From Pedobacter cryoconitis (GTDB lineage: Bacteria > Bacteroidota > Bacteroidia > Sphingobacteriales > Sphingobacteriaceae): a stretch of DNA of 64,000 nt. The position numbers and the translations under genes were made by a program. Where the stretch lies: the NCBI RefSeq assembly GCF_014200595.1, contig NZ_JACHCG010000001.1, forward strand, positions 3,183,780-3,247,779, in the 5' to 3' direction. Positions within the stretch are counted from its first letter, which is position 1, and every line of letters begins with the position of its first letter. Positions 35,999-45,642 of this stretch are shown here, piece after piece. The notes beneath the pieces were generated by a model. That model was not told the DNA's origin. It did not search any database and worked only from the letters and a program-made list of their open reading frames with translations.

Positions 35999-38083
35999 AT
36001 GCCAAAGTCAGCTATCTCTTCCATCCAGTGTCCCGGGTTGCAAAGTATCAGAATAACTTTGCCGGGATACGGAATCTTACTCTCTATAGTCCTTTTCTGC
36101 CCTTGCAACACTGCATTTGCACAGGAAGAGGTACAAATCAAAGAAATAACCGCAACGCTTTCCGCTAATTTTACAGCCGAAGATCTTGCTGAGCTGACTG
36201 AACAGCTATCTTTTTATCTGAAATATCCGCTGGATCTCAACAGGACCAGTCCTGAGCAGCTCAAAGAGCTATTTTTTCTTTCGCCACTACAAATCAGCAA
36301 CTTTTTCACCCATATCCGGCTCAGCGGAAAACTAAAGGATGTTTTAGAACTTCAGGCTATAGCCGGTTTTGATGTCACTACAATTAACAGGCTGCTCCCG
36401 TTTATTAAAGTGAAAGAAGAACTGCCGCTGGATTTCAGTAAAGCAGGCAAAGGGGTCAATGAGCTTACCCTGAGATATGGACAATTGCTGGAAAAACAGA
36501 AAGGGTATAATGACCTTCCGGGCAGCAGATATCTGGGCACTCCGGAAAAATTATTGCTCCAGTACAGATACCGTCTGCATGATCAGGCTGCACTTTCCAT
36601 CGTCGCCAAAAAGGATGCCGGGGAAAGCTTTTTCAGTGGTAACAGCAAAAGTGGTTTTGACTTTATTTCCGGAAGCCTTGCCCTGTATAATTCCGGCAGA
36701 TTTAAAAAAATAGTTGCGGGAGATTACAGCCTGCAATTTGGCCAGGGTTTAAGCCTCTGGTCTGGTTCATCTTTTGGAAAAGGGGATGATGTAGCAGGCA
36801 TTGCCAAAAAGGATACCGGGCTTAAGCCTTATACTTCTGCCAATGAATATTCATTTTTCAGAGGTACAGGGGCAACCTATAGTTTACTAAAAAGCATTGA
36901 CTTAACAGGTTTTATATCACTTAGAAACTTAGATGCAAGCTTAACAAAATCTGCTGAAGGAATTCAGCAGTTATCAGCAATCAGTACCAGTGGCCTGCAC
37001 CGTACAGCTGCCGAAAACGAACATAAAGGAAAGCTGGGCTTATTACTTTATGGGGCGGCCATAACCTATAACAAAAACAGTTTAGACCTGGGGATTACAG
37101 CACATCATTCCAGTTATCAGCACGAATTTATTACGGGTACCCAGCGCTACAAACAATACAATTTCAGTGGCCGGGAACTCACGAATCTCGGGCTTCATTA
37201 CAATTATACCTTCAGGAATATTTATTTTTTTGGTGAGGCGGCTCATAGTATTCCCGGTGGTACCGCAGTACTCACCGGGACTATGGCCAGCTTGTCTCCC
37301 CGAATCTCTGCGATAGTCCTTTTCCGTAATTATGAGAAAGAACATATTAGCTTTTACAACAAGGCAGCAGGAGAAGGAAGTACTGCTGCCAACGAAAAAG
37401 GAGTTTATACTGGTTTACATATCAATGTGACCAAAAAGTGGACTTTATCTGCTTACGTTGATGTTTTTTGGTTTCCATGGGCAAAGTACAGGGTTGATGA
37501 AGCTTCTTCAGGATATGAGCTAACCGGAAGAATTACCTATAAGCCGGATAAAAAGTTTAAAGCCTTGCTGAGTTATCAAACCAAACATAGCCAGCAGAAC
37601 GAAGGTTCAGGTAAACCTGTGAACCCAATAGCTGACCTCAGGAAGGATAATTGCAGACTGGAGAGCAATCTTACACTCAACAGGAAGATAACGCTGCAAA
37701 ACCGCTTTGAAGTGACCCGTTATCAAAAAGGAATTGCCACTGCTGAATACGGATATCTATTTTATCAGGACGTAGCCTGGCATCCTATGTCTTCCAGGAT
37801 TTCAGCGAACCTCAGGCTGGCTTTTTTTCATACCACATCTTACAACAGCAGGATTTATGCTTATGAAGATGATGTACTGCACGGTACAGGTTCAGGTATT
37901 TACAGCGGCGAAGGAATCAGATCCTATTTTAACCTGAGTTATAATTTATCCAGGCAGCTCAGGGTCTGGGGCAGGTATGCAGTGTATGTGTATCCGGGAA
38001 TGGAAAAAACAGGGTCCGGACTGGAGGAAATCAATGGCAATAAAAAGTCAGAAATCAAACTTCAACTACGCTATCAGTTCTAA
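35999..38083 (+). CDS. secreted helix-hairpin-helix protein with outer-membrane beta-barrel-like C-terminus
   Basis: A 694-residue exported protein. A signal segment (LLSIVLFCPCNTAFAQ) ends near residue 42. Residues about 70-145 hold tandem helix-hairpin-helix motifs of ComEA type (LNRTSPEQLKELFFL, SGKLKDVLELQAIAGFDV), which bind double-stranded DNA in ComEA. The remaining 500+ residues are rich in alternating aromatic/polar strands (e.g. NLGLHYNYTFRNIYFFGEA, ends with LQLRYQF), as expected of an outer-membrane barrel with terminal Phe. The stop codon abuts comEC, so the two are one operon. A role at the outer membrane in DNA uptake is inferred. Confidence 0.75.
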   Translation: MPKSAISSIQCPGLQSIRITLPGYGILLSIVLFCPCNTAFAQEEVQIKEITATLSANFTAEDLAELTEQLSFYLKYPLDLNRTSPEQLKELFFLSPLQISNFFTHIRLSGKLKDVLELQAIAGFDVTTINRLLPFIKVKEELPLDFSKAGKGVNELTLRYGQLLEKQKGYNDLPGSRYLGTPEKLLLQYRYRLHDQAALSIVAKKDAGESFFSGNSKSGFDFISGSLALYNSGRFKKIVAGDYSLQFGQGLSLWSGSSFGKGDDVAGIAKKDTGLKPYTSANEYSFFRGTGATYSLLKSIDLTGFISLRNLDASLTKSAEGIQQLSAISTSGLHRTAAENEHKGKLGLLLYGAAITYNKNSLDLGITAHHSSYQHEFITGTQRYKQYNFSGRELTNLGLHYNYTFRNIYFFGEAAHSIPGGTAVLTGTMASLSPRISAIVLFRNYEKEHISFYNKAAGEGSTAANEKGVYTGLHINVTKKWTLSAYVDVFWFPWAKYRVDEASSGYELTGRITYKPDKKFKALLSYQTKHSQQNEGSGKPVNPIADLRKDNCRLESNLTLNRKITLQNRFEVTRYQKGIATAEYGYLFYQDVAWHPMSSRISANLRLAFFHTTSYNSRIYAYEDDVLHGTGSGIYSGEGIRSYFNLSYNLSRQLRVWGRYAVYVYPGMEKTGSGLEEINGNKKSEIKLQLRYQF

Positions 38084-40156
38084 ATGCGCATACGGCAAAC
38101 CATAAGTATTTTCGGCAGAATTCTGCTTCCATTCTGCATAGGATTATGGGTTCTGCATGCAGCAGATAATACCAAATTAAATTTGCCCGTCCTTATATTT
38201 TCAATTTTCTTATTTATTTTATTATTAATAATCAGATTTTTATACAGATTACTTAAAGTTTACCATTACAAATCACTTTTAGCATTGCTGATTAATCTGT
38301 TCTTTTTCAGCTTAGGATTGCTTTGGTATTCTAAAGCAAATCTGCCCGGAAATCTGAACAGCTTTTCCTACAATCAGGCAGATTTCCTGAAGATCTCCAT
38401 AGCCGGTGAGCCGCAGCAGCATGGTTCAGTCTTAAGATTTAAAGCAAAGGTTCTGGCGGGCTATACTGGTCATCAAAAACAGGAGACATCGGGCTATTTA
38501 CTGGTTGCCCTGCCTTCAGATTCAGCGCACCCGGTTGCGCTTCATTACGGAGAAAATTACTTTATTCCGGCGCATTATAAAGTAGTAGCTGCTCCCTATA
38601 ACCCTGCTGAGTTTGATTTTAAATTCTGGCTGGCCATGCAAAATATCCACCATCAGATCTTCCTTCAGCCAGGGGAATTGATTGCTGTTAAAGCGCAAAC
38701 AGGAATGCCGCTGATCAGCTTTGCGCTGGCCCTTCGTAAAAGCCAGGTGGCTATCTACAGGAAGTTACTTAAAGACGATAATGCTTTTGCAGTTGCCTCT
38801 ACCCTGATCCTTGGTTACCGGTCAGATTTAAGTGCTGAAACCTTAGCGGCCTATTCAAAAACAGGAACTATTCATGCACTCTCAGTTTCAGGGATGCATG
38901 TAGGGATTATTTACCTGGTGCTCAACTGGGCGCTGGGCTGGATGGACAGGAAAATCTGGCTAAAATGGAGCAAAGTACTGCTCTTGTTACTACTGATATG
39001 GGGTTACGCGGTATTAACCGGCTGCTCTGCTTCGGTGCTGCGTTCAGCAATTATGCTGAGTATATTCATCTTTGCCAAGGCCGTTCACAACCAGGCAAAC
39101 AGCTACCAGGTATTATATTTTTCGGCTTTTTGCCTGTTGCTGTATAATCCATTTTTCTTTTGGGATGTGGGTTTTCAACTCTCCTACCTGGCTGTGCTGG
39201 GATTAATTTATTTACAGCCAAAGCTGGAACAGCTCATCCATTTCAAATCGTTCTGGTTAAGAAAGCTCTGGAGCCTGATCAGCCTTTCAGTTGCCGCACA
39301 GCTTTTCACTTTCCCGCTGAGCAGTTATTATTTTCATCAGTTCCCGGTATATTTCATTTTGAGTAACCTGTTTATCGTACTTCCAGTCACACTTTTGATG
39401 TATATAGGTATTCTGCTCTTATTGTTCCGTTTATACTGGATCGCCCCATTGTTTGAGTGGCTTATTATTTTCATGAACCGCGGATTGGAAAAAATTGCAG
39501 CTCTCCCCTACTCCAGCATCAATATGATCTGGTTTACAAAAACTGAACTCGTTTTACTTTGCCTGTTTTTACTCCTGCTCTGTATTGCGCTGCAACAAAA
39601 GAACAAATACTATTTCGCACTTTCGCTTTTGGCCTCGGGCTGTTTTCAAGTAATGCTGGTCAAAGATGAACTCAATGCTGCAAGACAACAAAAGGTCATT
39701 CCTTTTACCTTAAACAGAAATTATGCTGTTGCTTTTATCAGTTCAACCCGGGCCATTCTGGTCACTGATTTACAACCGGCAGATCAAGCGTTTAAATTCC
39801 ATATACAGCCCGCACTGGATCAATTGAAAGTCCGGGAAATCACCTGTATGAAATGGGAAGGAACCTGTAATACCAAAAATTTTGAATTCAGGGAACATCA
39901 GCTCATTTTCAGGGATTTCAGGATACTGTTACTGGATAGCACTTTCAACAACCGGACAATTAAAGGAAACCCTGTTTTTGATGTCATCTGGATACATGGG
40001 GAACCCAAATTAAAAATTGAGGAGCTAAGAAGGGCTATAGCTTTCCATAAAATATGGATAGATGCAACCAATAGTAATCAGACCATTCGGCGCTATCAGC
40101 CGGATACTATAAACTTTAGTAAATCAATACTGTTTTTAAAACCTGGTTTCCGCTAA
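38084..40156 (+). CDS. comEC: ComEC/Rec2-family DNA uptake channel
   Basis: A 690-residue inner-membrane protein that translocates single-stranded DNA into the cytoplasm during transformation. The N-terminal part has two membrane helices and an OB-like periplasmic stretch (DUF4131, about 50-200). The competence domain has the signature LSVSGMHVGIIYLVL, GCSASVLRSAIM and the FQLSYLAVLGL helix. It appears to lack a full C-terminal metallo-beta-lactamase nuclease domain; the end is short and has no HxHxD motif, as in many Bacteroidota ComECs. ATG starts at the base after the previous stop. Confidence 0.9.
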   Translation: MRIRQTISIFGRILLPFCIGLWVLHAADNTKLNLPVLIFSIFLFILLLIIRFLYRLLKVYHYKSLLALLINLFFFSLGLLWYSKANLPGNLNSFSYNQADFLKISIAGEPQQHGSVLRFKAKVLAGYTGHQKQETSGYLLVALPSDSAHPVALHYGENYFIPAHYKVVAAPYNPAEFDFKFWLAMQNIHHQIFLQPGELIAVKAQTGMPLISFALALRKSQVAIYRKLLKDDNAFAVASTLILGYRSDLSAETLAAYSKTGTIHALSVSGMHVGIIYLVLNWALGWMDRKIWLKWSKVLLLLLLIWGYAVLTGCSASVLRSAIMLSIFIFAKAVHNQANSYQVLYFSAFCLLLYNPFFFWDVGFQLSYLAVLGLIYLQPKLEQLIHFKSFWLRKLWSLISLSVAAQLFTFPLSSYYFHQFPVYFILSNLFIVLPVTLLMYIGILLLLFRLYWIAPLFEWLIIFMNRGLEKIAALPYSSINMIWFTKTELVLLCLFLLLLCIALQQKNKYYFALSLLASGCFQVMLVKDELNAARQQKVIPFTLNRNYAVAFISSTRAILVTDLQPADQAFKFHIQPALDQLKVREITCMKWEGTCNTKNFEFREHQLIFRDFRILLLDSTFNNRTIKGNPVFDVIWIHGEPKLKIEELRRAIAFHKIWIDATNSNQTIRRYQPDTINFSKSILFLKPGFR

Positions 40157-40365
40157 CCTACAGGATTCATAATTTTAAACTGCTCGATCCAGCCCTGTTC
40201 AAAATTACTATCCTGATATTTAGCTCCAAATTCTTCTGGCGTATACCATATTGCGGTATCCGGTTCATAAATCCAGCAATTTTGACGCAAGGCTTCCTTA
40301 ATGAGTACAATTACGTCGATAAAGTGCCCTTGTTGCTGTTGTTCATTAGCAAATGAATCCATCAT
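40153..40365 (-). CDS. hypothetical small acidic protein
   Basis: I do not recognise this 70-residue protein. It is acidic and aromatic-rich (RQNCWIYEPDTAIWYTPEEF), without signal or membrane segment. Its stop overlaps the comEC stop on the other strand. It lies 6 bp after the next minus-strand gene (40372), so the two form one unit. Confidence 0.6.
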   Translation of the reverse strand: MMDSFANEQQQQGHFIDVIVLIKEALRQNCWIYEPDTAIWYTPEEFGAKYQDSNFEQGWIEQFKIMNPVG

Positions 40366-40371
40366 AGTTTT

Positions 40372-40710
40372 TTAGGTCATCCTGGTGGTACTCACAAAGT
40401 AATCCTTTGCTATAGTACCAAACAGGATAAATACAAATCTGAATTTATATGATTTAACACCAAACTGGATTAAAAACTGAACCAGATAAGGTTCTATTGT
40501 CTGTAAAAACACATTACAATAATCACCAGGCTGGCTGACGATTTGTTTCGCCCTGTATCCCTCACTCAATTTGTTCAGATTAACTTTTACAGAGCTATCT
40601 TCATCGACATCAAAGAAATTGCCCGCCGTAACCGACCAGCTTGAAGACTGACTATTTTGTACCCATTGATTCAGGTGGTTGTTCAATTGTTTATTAAATT
40701 CTTTTTCCAT
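40372..40710 (-). CDS. hypothetical protein, first of a two-gene unit
   Basis: Unrecognised 112-residue protein. N-terminal half is Asn/Gln/Ser-rich and hydrophilic; the C-terminal half is more hydrophobic with a basic end (FRFVFILFGTIAKDYF). No known motif. It is followed 6 bp later by the small ORF at 40153. Confidence 0.6.
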   Translation of the reverse strand: MEKEFNKQLNNHLNQWVQNSQSSSWSVTAGNFFDVDEDSSVKVNLNKLSEGYRAKQIVSQPGDYCNVFLQTIEPYLVQFLIQFGVKSYKFRFVFILFGTIAKDYFVSTTRMT

Positions 40711-40838
40711 AGCACAACAAAATTATGCTAATATTTTTAGTAAAACAAATAGAATTGAAATTTTTTTTAGTAAATAACAGGAAGCTGGTGTATTTATCAG
40801 TAGCTGAAATATAACGGTTCTTTGCATTATTTTTTATT

Positions 40839-40846
40839 TACTTTTG
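40839..40846 (+). promoter_or_regulatory. Bacteroidota -7 box of the enoyl-CoA hydratase gene
   Basis: TACTTTTG fits TAnnTTTG, 35 bp before the ATG, with TTTG 14 bp further upstream (closer than usual). Confidence 0.4.
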
Positions 40847-40880
40847 ACTAAAATAAGCCTCATATTCTATAATAGTATAC

Positions 40881-41660
40881 ATGACTTCACCCCTGGTATT
40901 ATATACGGTAAATGATCGTATTGCTACGATTTCACTGAACCGCCCCGATAAACGCAATGCTTTTAGTCCGGAACTGGTCAGTTCCCTAACGGAAACTTTG
41001 TTAAAGGCGTCTGATGATGAAGAAGTAAAAGTGATCATTTTAAAGGCCATTGGCCCTGTTTTCAGTGCTGGTGCTGACCTTGCTTACCTACAGCAATTAC
41101 AAAACAACACTCATGAAGAGAACGTTCAGGATAGCCAAAATCTGAAGACACTATTTACAACGATCTATTATTTACCCAAAGTGGTTATTGCGCAGGTTGA
41201 AGGACATGCTATTGCTGGCGGATGTGGACTGGCAACGGTCTGTGACGTCATTTTCGCTGTTCCCGAGGCTGGTTTTGGCTATACAGAAGTAAAATTAGGC
41301 TTTGTTCCCGCAATTGTTTCGTGTTTTCTGATGCGTAAAACCAGTGAAACAATTGCCAAAAAGATACTGCTGACAGGCGATTTATTCTCCGCAGAACAAG
41401 CACTGGCCTATAATTTGATTACTTATGTAACAAATAAGGATGAAATTAGTCAGAAGGTACAGGATTTTGCGCAAAAGCTTTGCAATGAAGCCTCCGGAAA
41501 CGCCCTGATGGTAACTAAACAACTCATTGGTCAGACAACTAATCCTGAACTGGAAAAGGCCCTGAATTTAGCAGTACAAATTAATGCCAGAGTCAGAGAG
41601 AGTGAAGACTTTAAAAAAGGAATTGCTTCTTTTCTCAGCAAAGAAAAAATTAAATGGTAA
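40881..41660 (+). CDS. enoyl-CoA hydratase/isomerase family protein
   Basis: A 259-residue crotonase-fold enzyme acting on acyl-CoA, e.g. hydrating enoyl-CoA in fatty acid or amino acid breakdown. Oxyanion-hole segments are GPVFSAGADLAYLQ and GHAIAGGCGLATVCDVIF; the following GFGYTEVKLGFVPAIV contains the conserved Glu-x-x-x-Gly-x-x-Pro. Length and start are normal. Precise substrate not readable. The next gene begins 20 bp after the stop. Confidence 0.92.
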   Translation: MTSPLVLYTVNDRIATISLNRPDKRNAFSPELVSSLTETLLKASDDEEVKVIILKAIGPVFSAGADLAYLQQLQNNTHEENVQDSQNLKTLFTTIYYLPKVVIAQVEGHAIAGGCGLATVCDVIFAVPEAGFGYTEVKLGFVPAIVSCFLMRKTSETIAKKILLTGDLFSAEQALAYNLITYVTNKDEISQKVQDFAQKLCNEASGNALMVTKQLIGQTTNPELEKALNLAVQINARVRESEDFKKGIASFLSKEKIKW

Positions 41661-41680
41661 ACTATTAAAAACTAATAAAT

Positions 41681-42352
41681 ATGTTAAAGTCGATTAAAAC
41701 AAGTGTACTAGCTGTCATATTAATCAGCACGGCTGTGATTGCACATGCACAGAAAAAAGTAAATGAAGGTACACTTACCTATGGTCTTACTTACGAGCTG
41801 ACCGCAGAACAGCAGTCTATGGCTTCACAGCTACCTAAAGAGACTAAATTAAAATTCAACGGAAATCTGTTAAAAATAGAAATGCAGCAAGGACCTGCAA
41901 AAATTACAATTATCTCGGACGGAATTCAGAAAAACGGATTGGTATTGGTTGACGTTCCACCTATCCAAAAACAATATGCAGTAAAAACTACCAAAGAAGA
42001 AAGTGAGCAGACTATGGGTAAACCTCCTGTTTTAAGTGATTTCAAAGCTACTGGTGAGAAATTAAAAATAGGAAACTATAACACAGAGAAATATACTTAT
42101 AAAGACGATAAAGGTACTGCTTATGAACTTTGGGCAACAAATGATATTCAATTGCCAGAAGGAATCATTGGCGAAGAATTCAAAGCTTTAAAAGCTACAC
42201 CTATCAAATTTACACGTGTACAAAACGGTGTTAAAGCAGTTTTAACCATTACTTCAGTTGCTGAAGATAAAGTTGGCCCGATTACATTAGATGTTCCTCC
42301 TGCTTATGAAGTAACAACTATGGACGCTTTAAGAGCAATGGGCGGTCAATAA
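41681..42352 (+). CDS. secreted DUF4412-like protein
   Basis: A 223-residue exported protein. Signal peptide (VLAVILISTAVIAHAQ). The rest is beta-rich with features of the DUF4412 type (GTLTYGLTYELT, GNYNTEKYTYKDDKGTAYELWATNDIQLP), a periplasmic or outer-membrane-related domain of unknown role. The match is by pattern only. It may share a transcript with the enoyl-CoA hydratase and ends at a strong terminator. Confidence 0.65.
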   Translation: MLKSIKTSVLAVILISTAVIAHAQKKVNEGTLTYGLTYELTAEQQSMASQLPKETKLKFNGNLLKIEMQQGPAKITIISDGIQKNGLVLVDVPPIQKQYAVKTTKEESEQTMGKPPVLSDFKATGEKLKIGNYNTEKYTYKDDKGTAYELWATNDIQLPEGIIGEEFKALKATPIKFTRVQNGVKAVLTITSVAEDKVGPITLDVPPAYEVTTMDALRAMGGQ

Positions 42353-42372
42353 GCACCAGATAATATATTAAG

Positions 42373-42416
42373 AGGCCTTCTGATGAAGCATTTCAATAAT
42401 GCAAATCAGAAGGCCT
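42373..42416 (+). terminator. nested hairpin terminator
   Basis: Outer stem AGGCCTTCTGAT/ATCAGAAGGCCT (12 bp) encloses an inner 5-bp stem GCATT/AATGC; TTTTTATTTT follows. Strong terminator of the 41681 gene. Confidence 0.9.
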
Positions 42417-42445
42417 TTTTATTTTAAAGGAAACAAACAATGTAT

Positions 42446-42453
42446 TACATTTG
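42446..42453 (+). promoter_or_regulatory. Bacteroidota -7 box of the DPP-IV gene
   Basis: TACATTTG (TAnnTTTG) 46 bp upstream of the ATG at 42500, just after the preceding terminator. Confidence 0.5.
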
Positions 42454-42499
42454 AAATGCAGGAAAGATCAAAAAACCAGCAAAAAAAACACTAAATCAA

Positions 42500-44683
42500 A
42501 TGGAGCGGAAACTCATTATTTTAAAATTATCTATTGCCCTGTTTATCACATCCTTCGCTATTCCAGCGGCCAATGCCCAATATAAAAAAGAAGGAATCAA
42601 CTGGACGAAAGATGGAAATGGCTATTATCAGAATTCATATGGCGGGATTGAGATAGTTACCTTACCTAAAAGCGAAGCCAAAACTTTAATCAGCAGTGCA
42701 CTGCTTACCCCGTCGGGGCAGAGCCAGCCATTGCCAATTAAAGATTTCGTACTTTCTGCTGATGGGACTAAGGCACTGATCTATACCAATAGTAAAAGAG
42801 TATGGCGCTATGAAACCAGGGGGGATTACTGGCTGGCTGATTTAACTACCAATAAACTGGTACAAATCGGAAAAGATAAACCAGCTTCTTCTTTGATGTT
42901 TGCTAAACTATCTCCTGATGCCAGTAAAGTTGCTTATGTAAGCGGACACAATATCTATGTTGAGGATATCAAAAGCGGAACAAGTAAAGCGCTGACTACA
43001 GATGGCACAGCCAGACTGATCAATGGAACTTTTGACTGGGTATATGAAGAAGAATTCGATTGCAGGGACGGCTTTAAATGGAGCCCTGACGGAGCATCTA
43101 TTGCTTATTGGCAGATTGATGCTAAAAAGATCAAAAACTTCCTCATGATCAACAACACGGATTCTATTTATCCGTATACTGTACCAGTAGAATACCCTAT
43201 TGTTGGAGAAGATCCTTCATCCTGCAAAATTGGTGTAGTGAATGTAAGTACTGCACAAACTACCTGGGTGAAAGTACCTGGTGATGCGATACAGAATTAT
43301 ATCCCGAGAATGGATTGGGTGCCGAATACAAATGACCTGATTTTACAACAGCTGAACAGAGAGCAAAATACCAGTCGTGTATTTGTTGCCAATACACAAT
43401 CCGGATCGGTAAATAACATTTATACAGAAACTGATAAAGCCTGGATTGATGCCGCACCGGAATGGCAGTGGATCAATAATGGAAAAGAGTTTATCTGGCC
43501 AAGCGAAAAAGACGGATGGCGTCATTTTTACCGGATTAGTAAAGACGGTAAAAAACAAACACTGATTACCAAAGGTGATTATGATGTAATTGAAAGCAGC
43601 CTGGTAGACGAAAAAAACAACACCCTTTACTTTCTTGCTTCACCAACAAATGCGACGCAAAAATATCTGTACAAAACAAAACTTGATGGTAAAGGACAGT
43701 TAGACCAGGTTACTCCTTCTGTTTTTCCCGGAACACACGAATATGATATTTCCCCGAATGGAATTTTTGCCAAACATACTTATCAGAGTGCAAATATAGC
43801 GCCTATCAGCGAATGGATGAAAATGGATTCAGGCAATCCTTTCACCATGGAAGGAAGTCTGACCAATCAGATGGCAAGAATCCGTCTGCCAAAAAACAAA
43901 ACAGAATTCTTCAAAATCAAAACCGAAGATGGTGTAGAACTGGATGGATGGATGAAAAAACCAGACAACTTTGATCAGACTAAAAAATATCCTGTTGTAT
44001 TTTATGTTTATGGCGAACCTGGTGCACAAACTGTATTGGATACCTACGGAGTTAGTCATAACTTTTTATATGATGGAAACATGCCTCAGGATGGTTATAT
44101 CTACATTTCCATTGAAAACAGAGGAGCACCAGCACCAAAAGGACGTGAATTCCGCAAGTCTATCTACAAAAATATTGGTGTTTTAAATATCCGTGATCAG
44201 GCTATGGCTGCAAAAAAGATTATAGAATGGCCTTTTGTAGACAAAGACAGGGTTGCAGTATGGGGATGGAGCGGAGGCGGTTCTTCAACACTTAACCTGA
44301 TGTTCCAATATCCTGAAATTTATAAAACAGGTATAGCTATTGCAGCAGTTGGCAATCAGCTTACTTATGACAATATTTACCAGGAACGTTATATGGGTTC
44401 TCCGTTAAAGACTAAAGAAGCCTACATTAAAGGTTCGCCAGTAACAAATGCACACAACTTAAAAGGAAACTTATTGTATATACACGGTACAGGTGATGAT
44501 AACGTACATTATCAAAATGCAGAAATGCTGATCAATGAATTTATTAAAAGTCAAAAAGTGTTTCAATTTATGTCGTACCCAAATCGTACGCATGGCATTT
44601 CCGAAGGAGATGGTACAAGAGAACACCTTTCTAAAACTTATACTAAATACCTGCAAACTTACTGCCCTCCGGGTGGAAAATAG
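42500..44683 (+). CDS. S9B dipeptidyl-peptidase IV-like serine peptidase
   Basis: A 727-residue exported exopeptidase that removes N-terminal dipeptides (usually X-Pro). Signal peptide ends near NAQYKKEG. The N-terminal beta-propeller (about 30-470) has the DPP-IV marker YEEEFDCRDGFKWSPDG (Glu pair binding the free amino end). The alpha/beta hydrolase domain shows WGWSGGGSS with Ser591, DDNVH with Asp667 and RTHGIS with His698, in the same order as human DPP-IV. Probably periplasmic, in peptide utilisation. Confidence 0.94.
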   Translation: MERKLIILKLSIALFITSFAIPAANAQYKKEGINWTKDGNGYYQNSYGGIEIVTLPKSEAKTLISSALLTPSGQSQPLPIKDFVLSADGTKALIYTNSKRVWRYETRGDYWLADLTTNKLVQIGKDKPASSLMFAKLSPDASKVAYVSGHNIYVEDIKSGTSKALTTDGTARLINGTFDWVYEEEFDCRDGFKWSPDGASIAYWQIDAKKIKNFLMINNTDSIYPYTVPVEYPIVGEDPSSCKIGVVNVSTAQTTWVKVPGDAIQNYIPRMDWVPNTNDLILQQLNREQNTSRVFVANTQSGSVNNIYTETDKAWIDAAPEWQWINNGKEFIWPSEKDGWRHFYRISKDGKKQTLITKGDYDVIESSLVDEKNNTLYFLASPTNATQKYLYKTKLDGKGQLDQVTPSVFPGTHEYDISPNGIFAKHTYQSANIAPISEWMKMDSGNPFTMEGSLTNQMARIRLPKNKTEFFKIKTEDGVELDGWMKKPDNFDQTKKYPVVFYVYGEPGAQTVLDTYGVSHNFLYDGNMPQDGYIYISIENRGAPAPKGREFRKSIYKNIGVLNIRDQAMAAKKIIEWPFVDKDRVAVWGWSGGGSSTLNLMFQYPEIYKTGIAIAAVGNQLTYDNIYQERYMGSPLKTKEAYIKGSPVTNAHNLKGNLLYIHGTGDDNVHYQNAEMLINEFIKSQKVFQFMSYPNRTHGISEGDGTREHLSKTYTKYLQTYCPPGGK

Positions 44684-44692
44684 ACTAGCCTT

Positions 44693-44745
44693 TTTAACTA
44701 TAAAACCCCTTATTTGTTCGTCAGATAAGGGGTTTTATAGTTAAA
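44693..44745. terminator. 21-bp perfect hairpin terminator between convergent genes
   Basis: TTTAACTATAAAACCCCTTAT and its exact complement are separated by 11 bases; A/T flanks work on both strands, serving the DPP-IV gene and the convergent SDR gene. Confidence 0.9.
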
Positions 44746-44748
44746 TTG

Positions 44749-45525
44749 TTATGCCCCCTGGCCTATATTAATCATCAGGCCCCCATCCATTACATAAGTG
44801 CTGCCAGTTACATAATCTGCTTCTTCAGAAGCTAAGAATAAAGCCAGGTAAGCAATTTCTTCAGGTCTTCCAGCTCTGCCTAGCGGTATATGCGTTTCCG
44901 CTTTTTCCCTTACTTCAGGATTATCTACAGCTTTCTGATTCATTGCAGTCAAAATCATACCCGGCGCTATATTATTTACGTTAATTCCAAATTTACCCAC
45001 CTCTAATGCAATGGTCCGCATGAGATTCTTTATTCCAGCTTTTGAGGCATTGTAATCTCCATTTCCGGGTGCATTGATTTCTTCATGAACAGAAGAGATA
45101 TTAATGATCTTACCCGGTTTACTTACACCTTTGCGGTGCTGAATAAATTTCCTGCTACAGAAAAACGTTCCGTATAAATTAGTTTTGATAGTCTTGTCAA
45201 AAACTTCCGTACTCATCTCGTCAATTGGAATCCCCGAGCCATTTACGCCAGAATTGTTAACCAGGATATCAATCCCACCAAATTCTTTGATAATTGCCTG
45301 CATTTTTGCTTCTACACCCTGTTCATTGCTCACATCAAGTTCAATGAGTGAAGCCTTTCCGCCATGCACTTTTACAGCTTTCAATGCCTCCTGCCCTCTT
45401 TCCTCATTGCTATGATAACAGACCACTACATTTGCGCCGTTTTTAGCGAATTCAATCGCAATTGCACGTCCAATTCCAGAATCAGATCCGGTTACCAATG
45501 CAATTTTGTTTTCCAGTTTCTTCAT
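44749..45525 (-). CDS. SDR family oxidoreductase (glucose 1-dehydrogenase-like)
   Basis: A 258-residue classical short-chain dehydrogenase. TGSDSGIGRAIAIEF is the NAD(P) glycine motif, NNSGVNG the NNAG-like strand, INISSVHE holds the catalytic Ser, and YNASKAG the Tyr-x-x-x-Lys. The C-terminal GSTYVMDGGL is the usual end, which places it with the glucose 1-dehydrogenase-like branch by overall pattern. Substrate is not certain. Confidence 0.9.
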   Translation of the reverse strand: MKKLENKIALVTGSDSGIGRAIAIEFAKNGANVVVCYHSNEERGQEALKAVKVHGGKASLIELDVSNEQGVEAKMQAIIKEFGGIDILVNNSGVNGSGIPIDEMSTEVFDKTIKTNLYGTFFCSRKFIQHRKGVSKPGKIINISSVHEEINAPGNGDYNASKAGIKNLMRTIALEVGKFGINVNNIAPGMILTAMNQKAVDNPEVREKAETHIPLGRAGRPEEIAYLALFLASEEADYVTGSTYVMDGGLMINIGQGA

Positions 45526-45642
45526 GTCTTATAGTTATAAGCCGTTCATATTTATTAAGCGCCGGCCTAATTAACAAACCATAAAAATCAAGATATGTTT
45601 TAGACCTCAAACTTTAGAGATATCCGTTTGTTGTAACATCCA

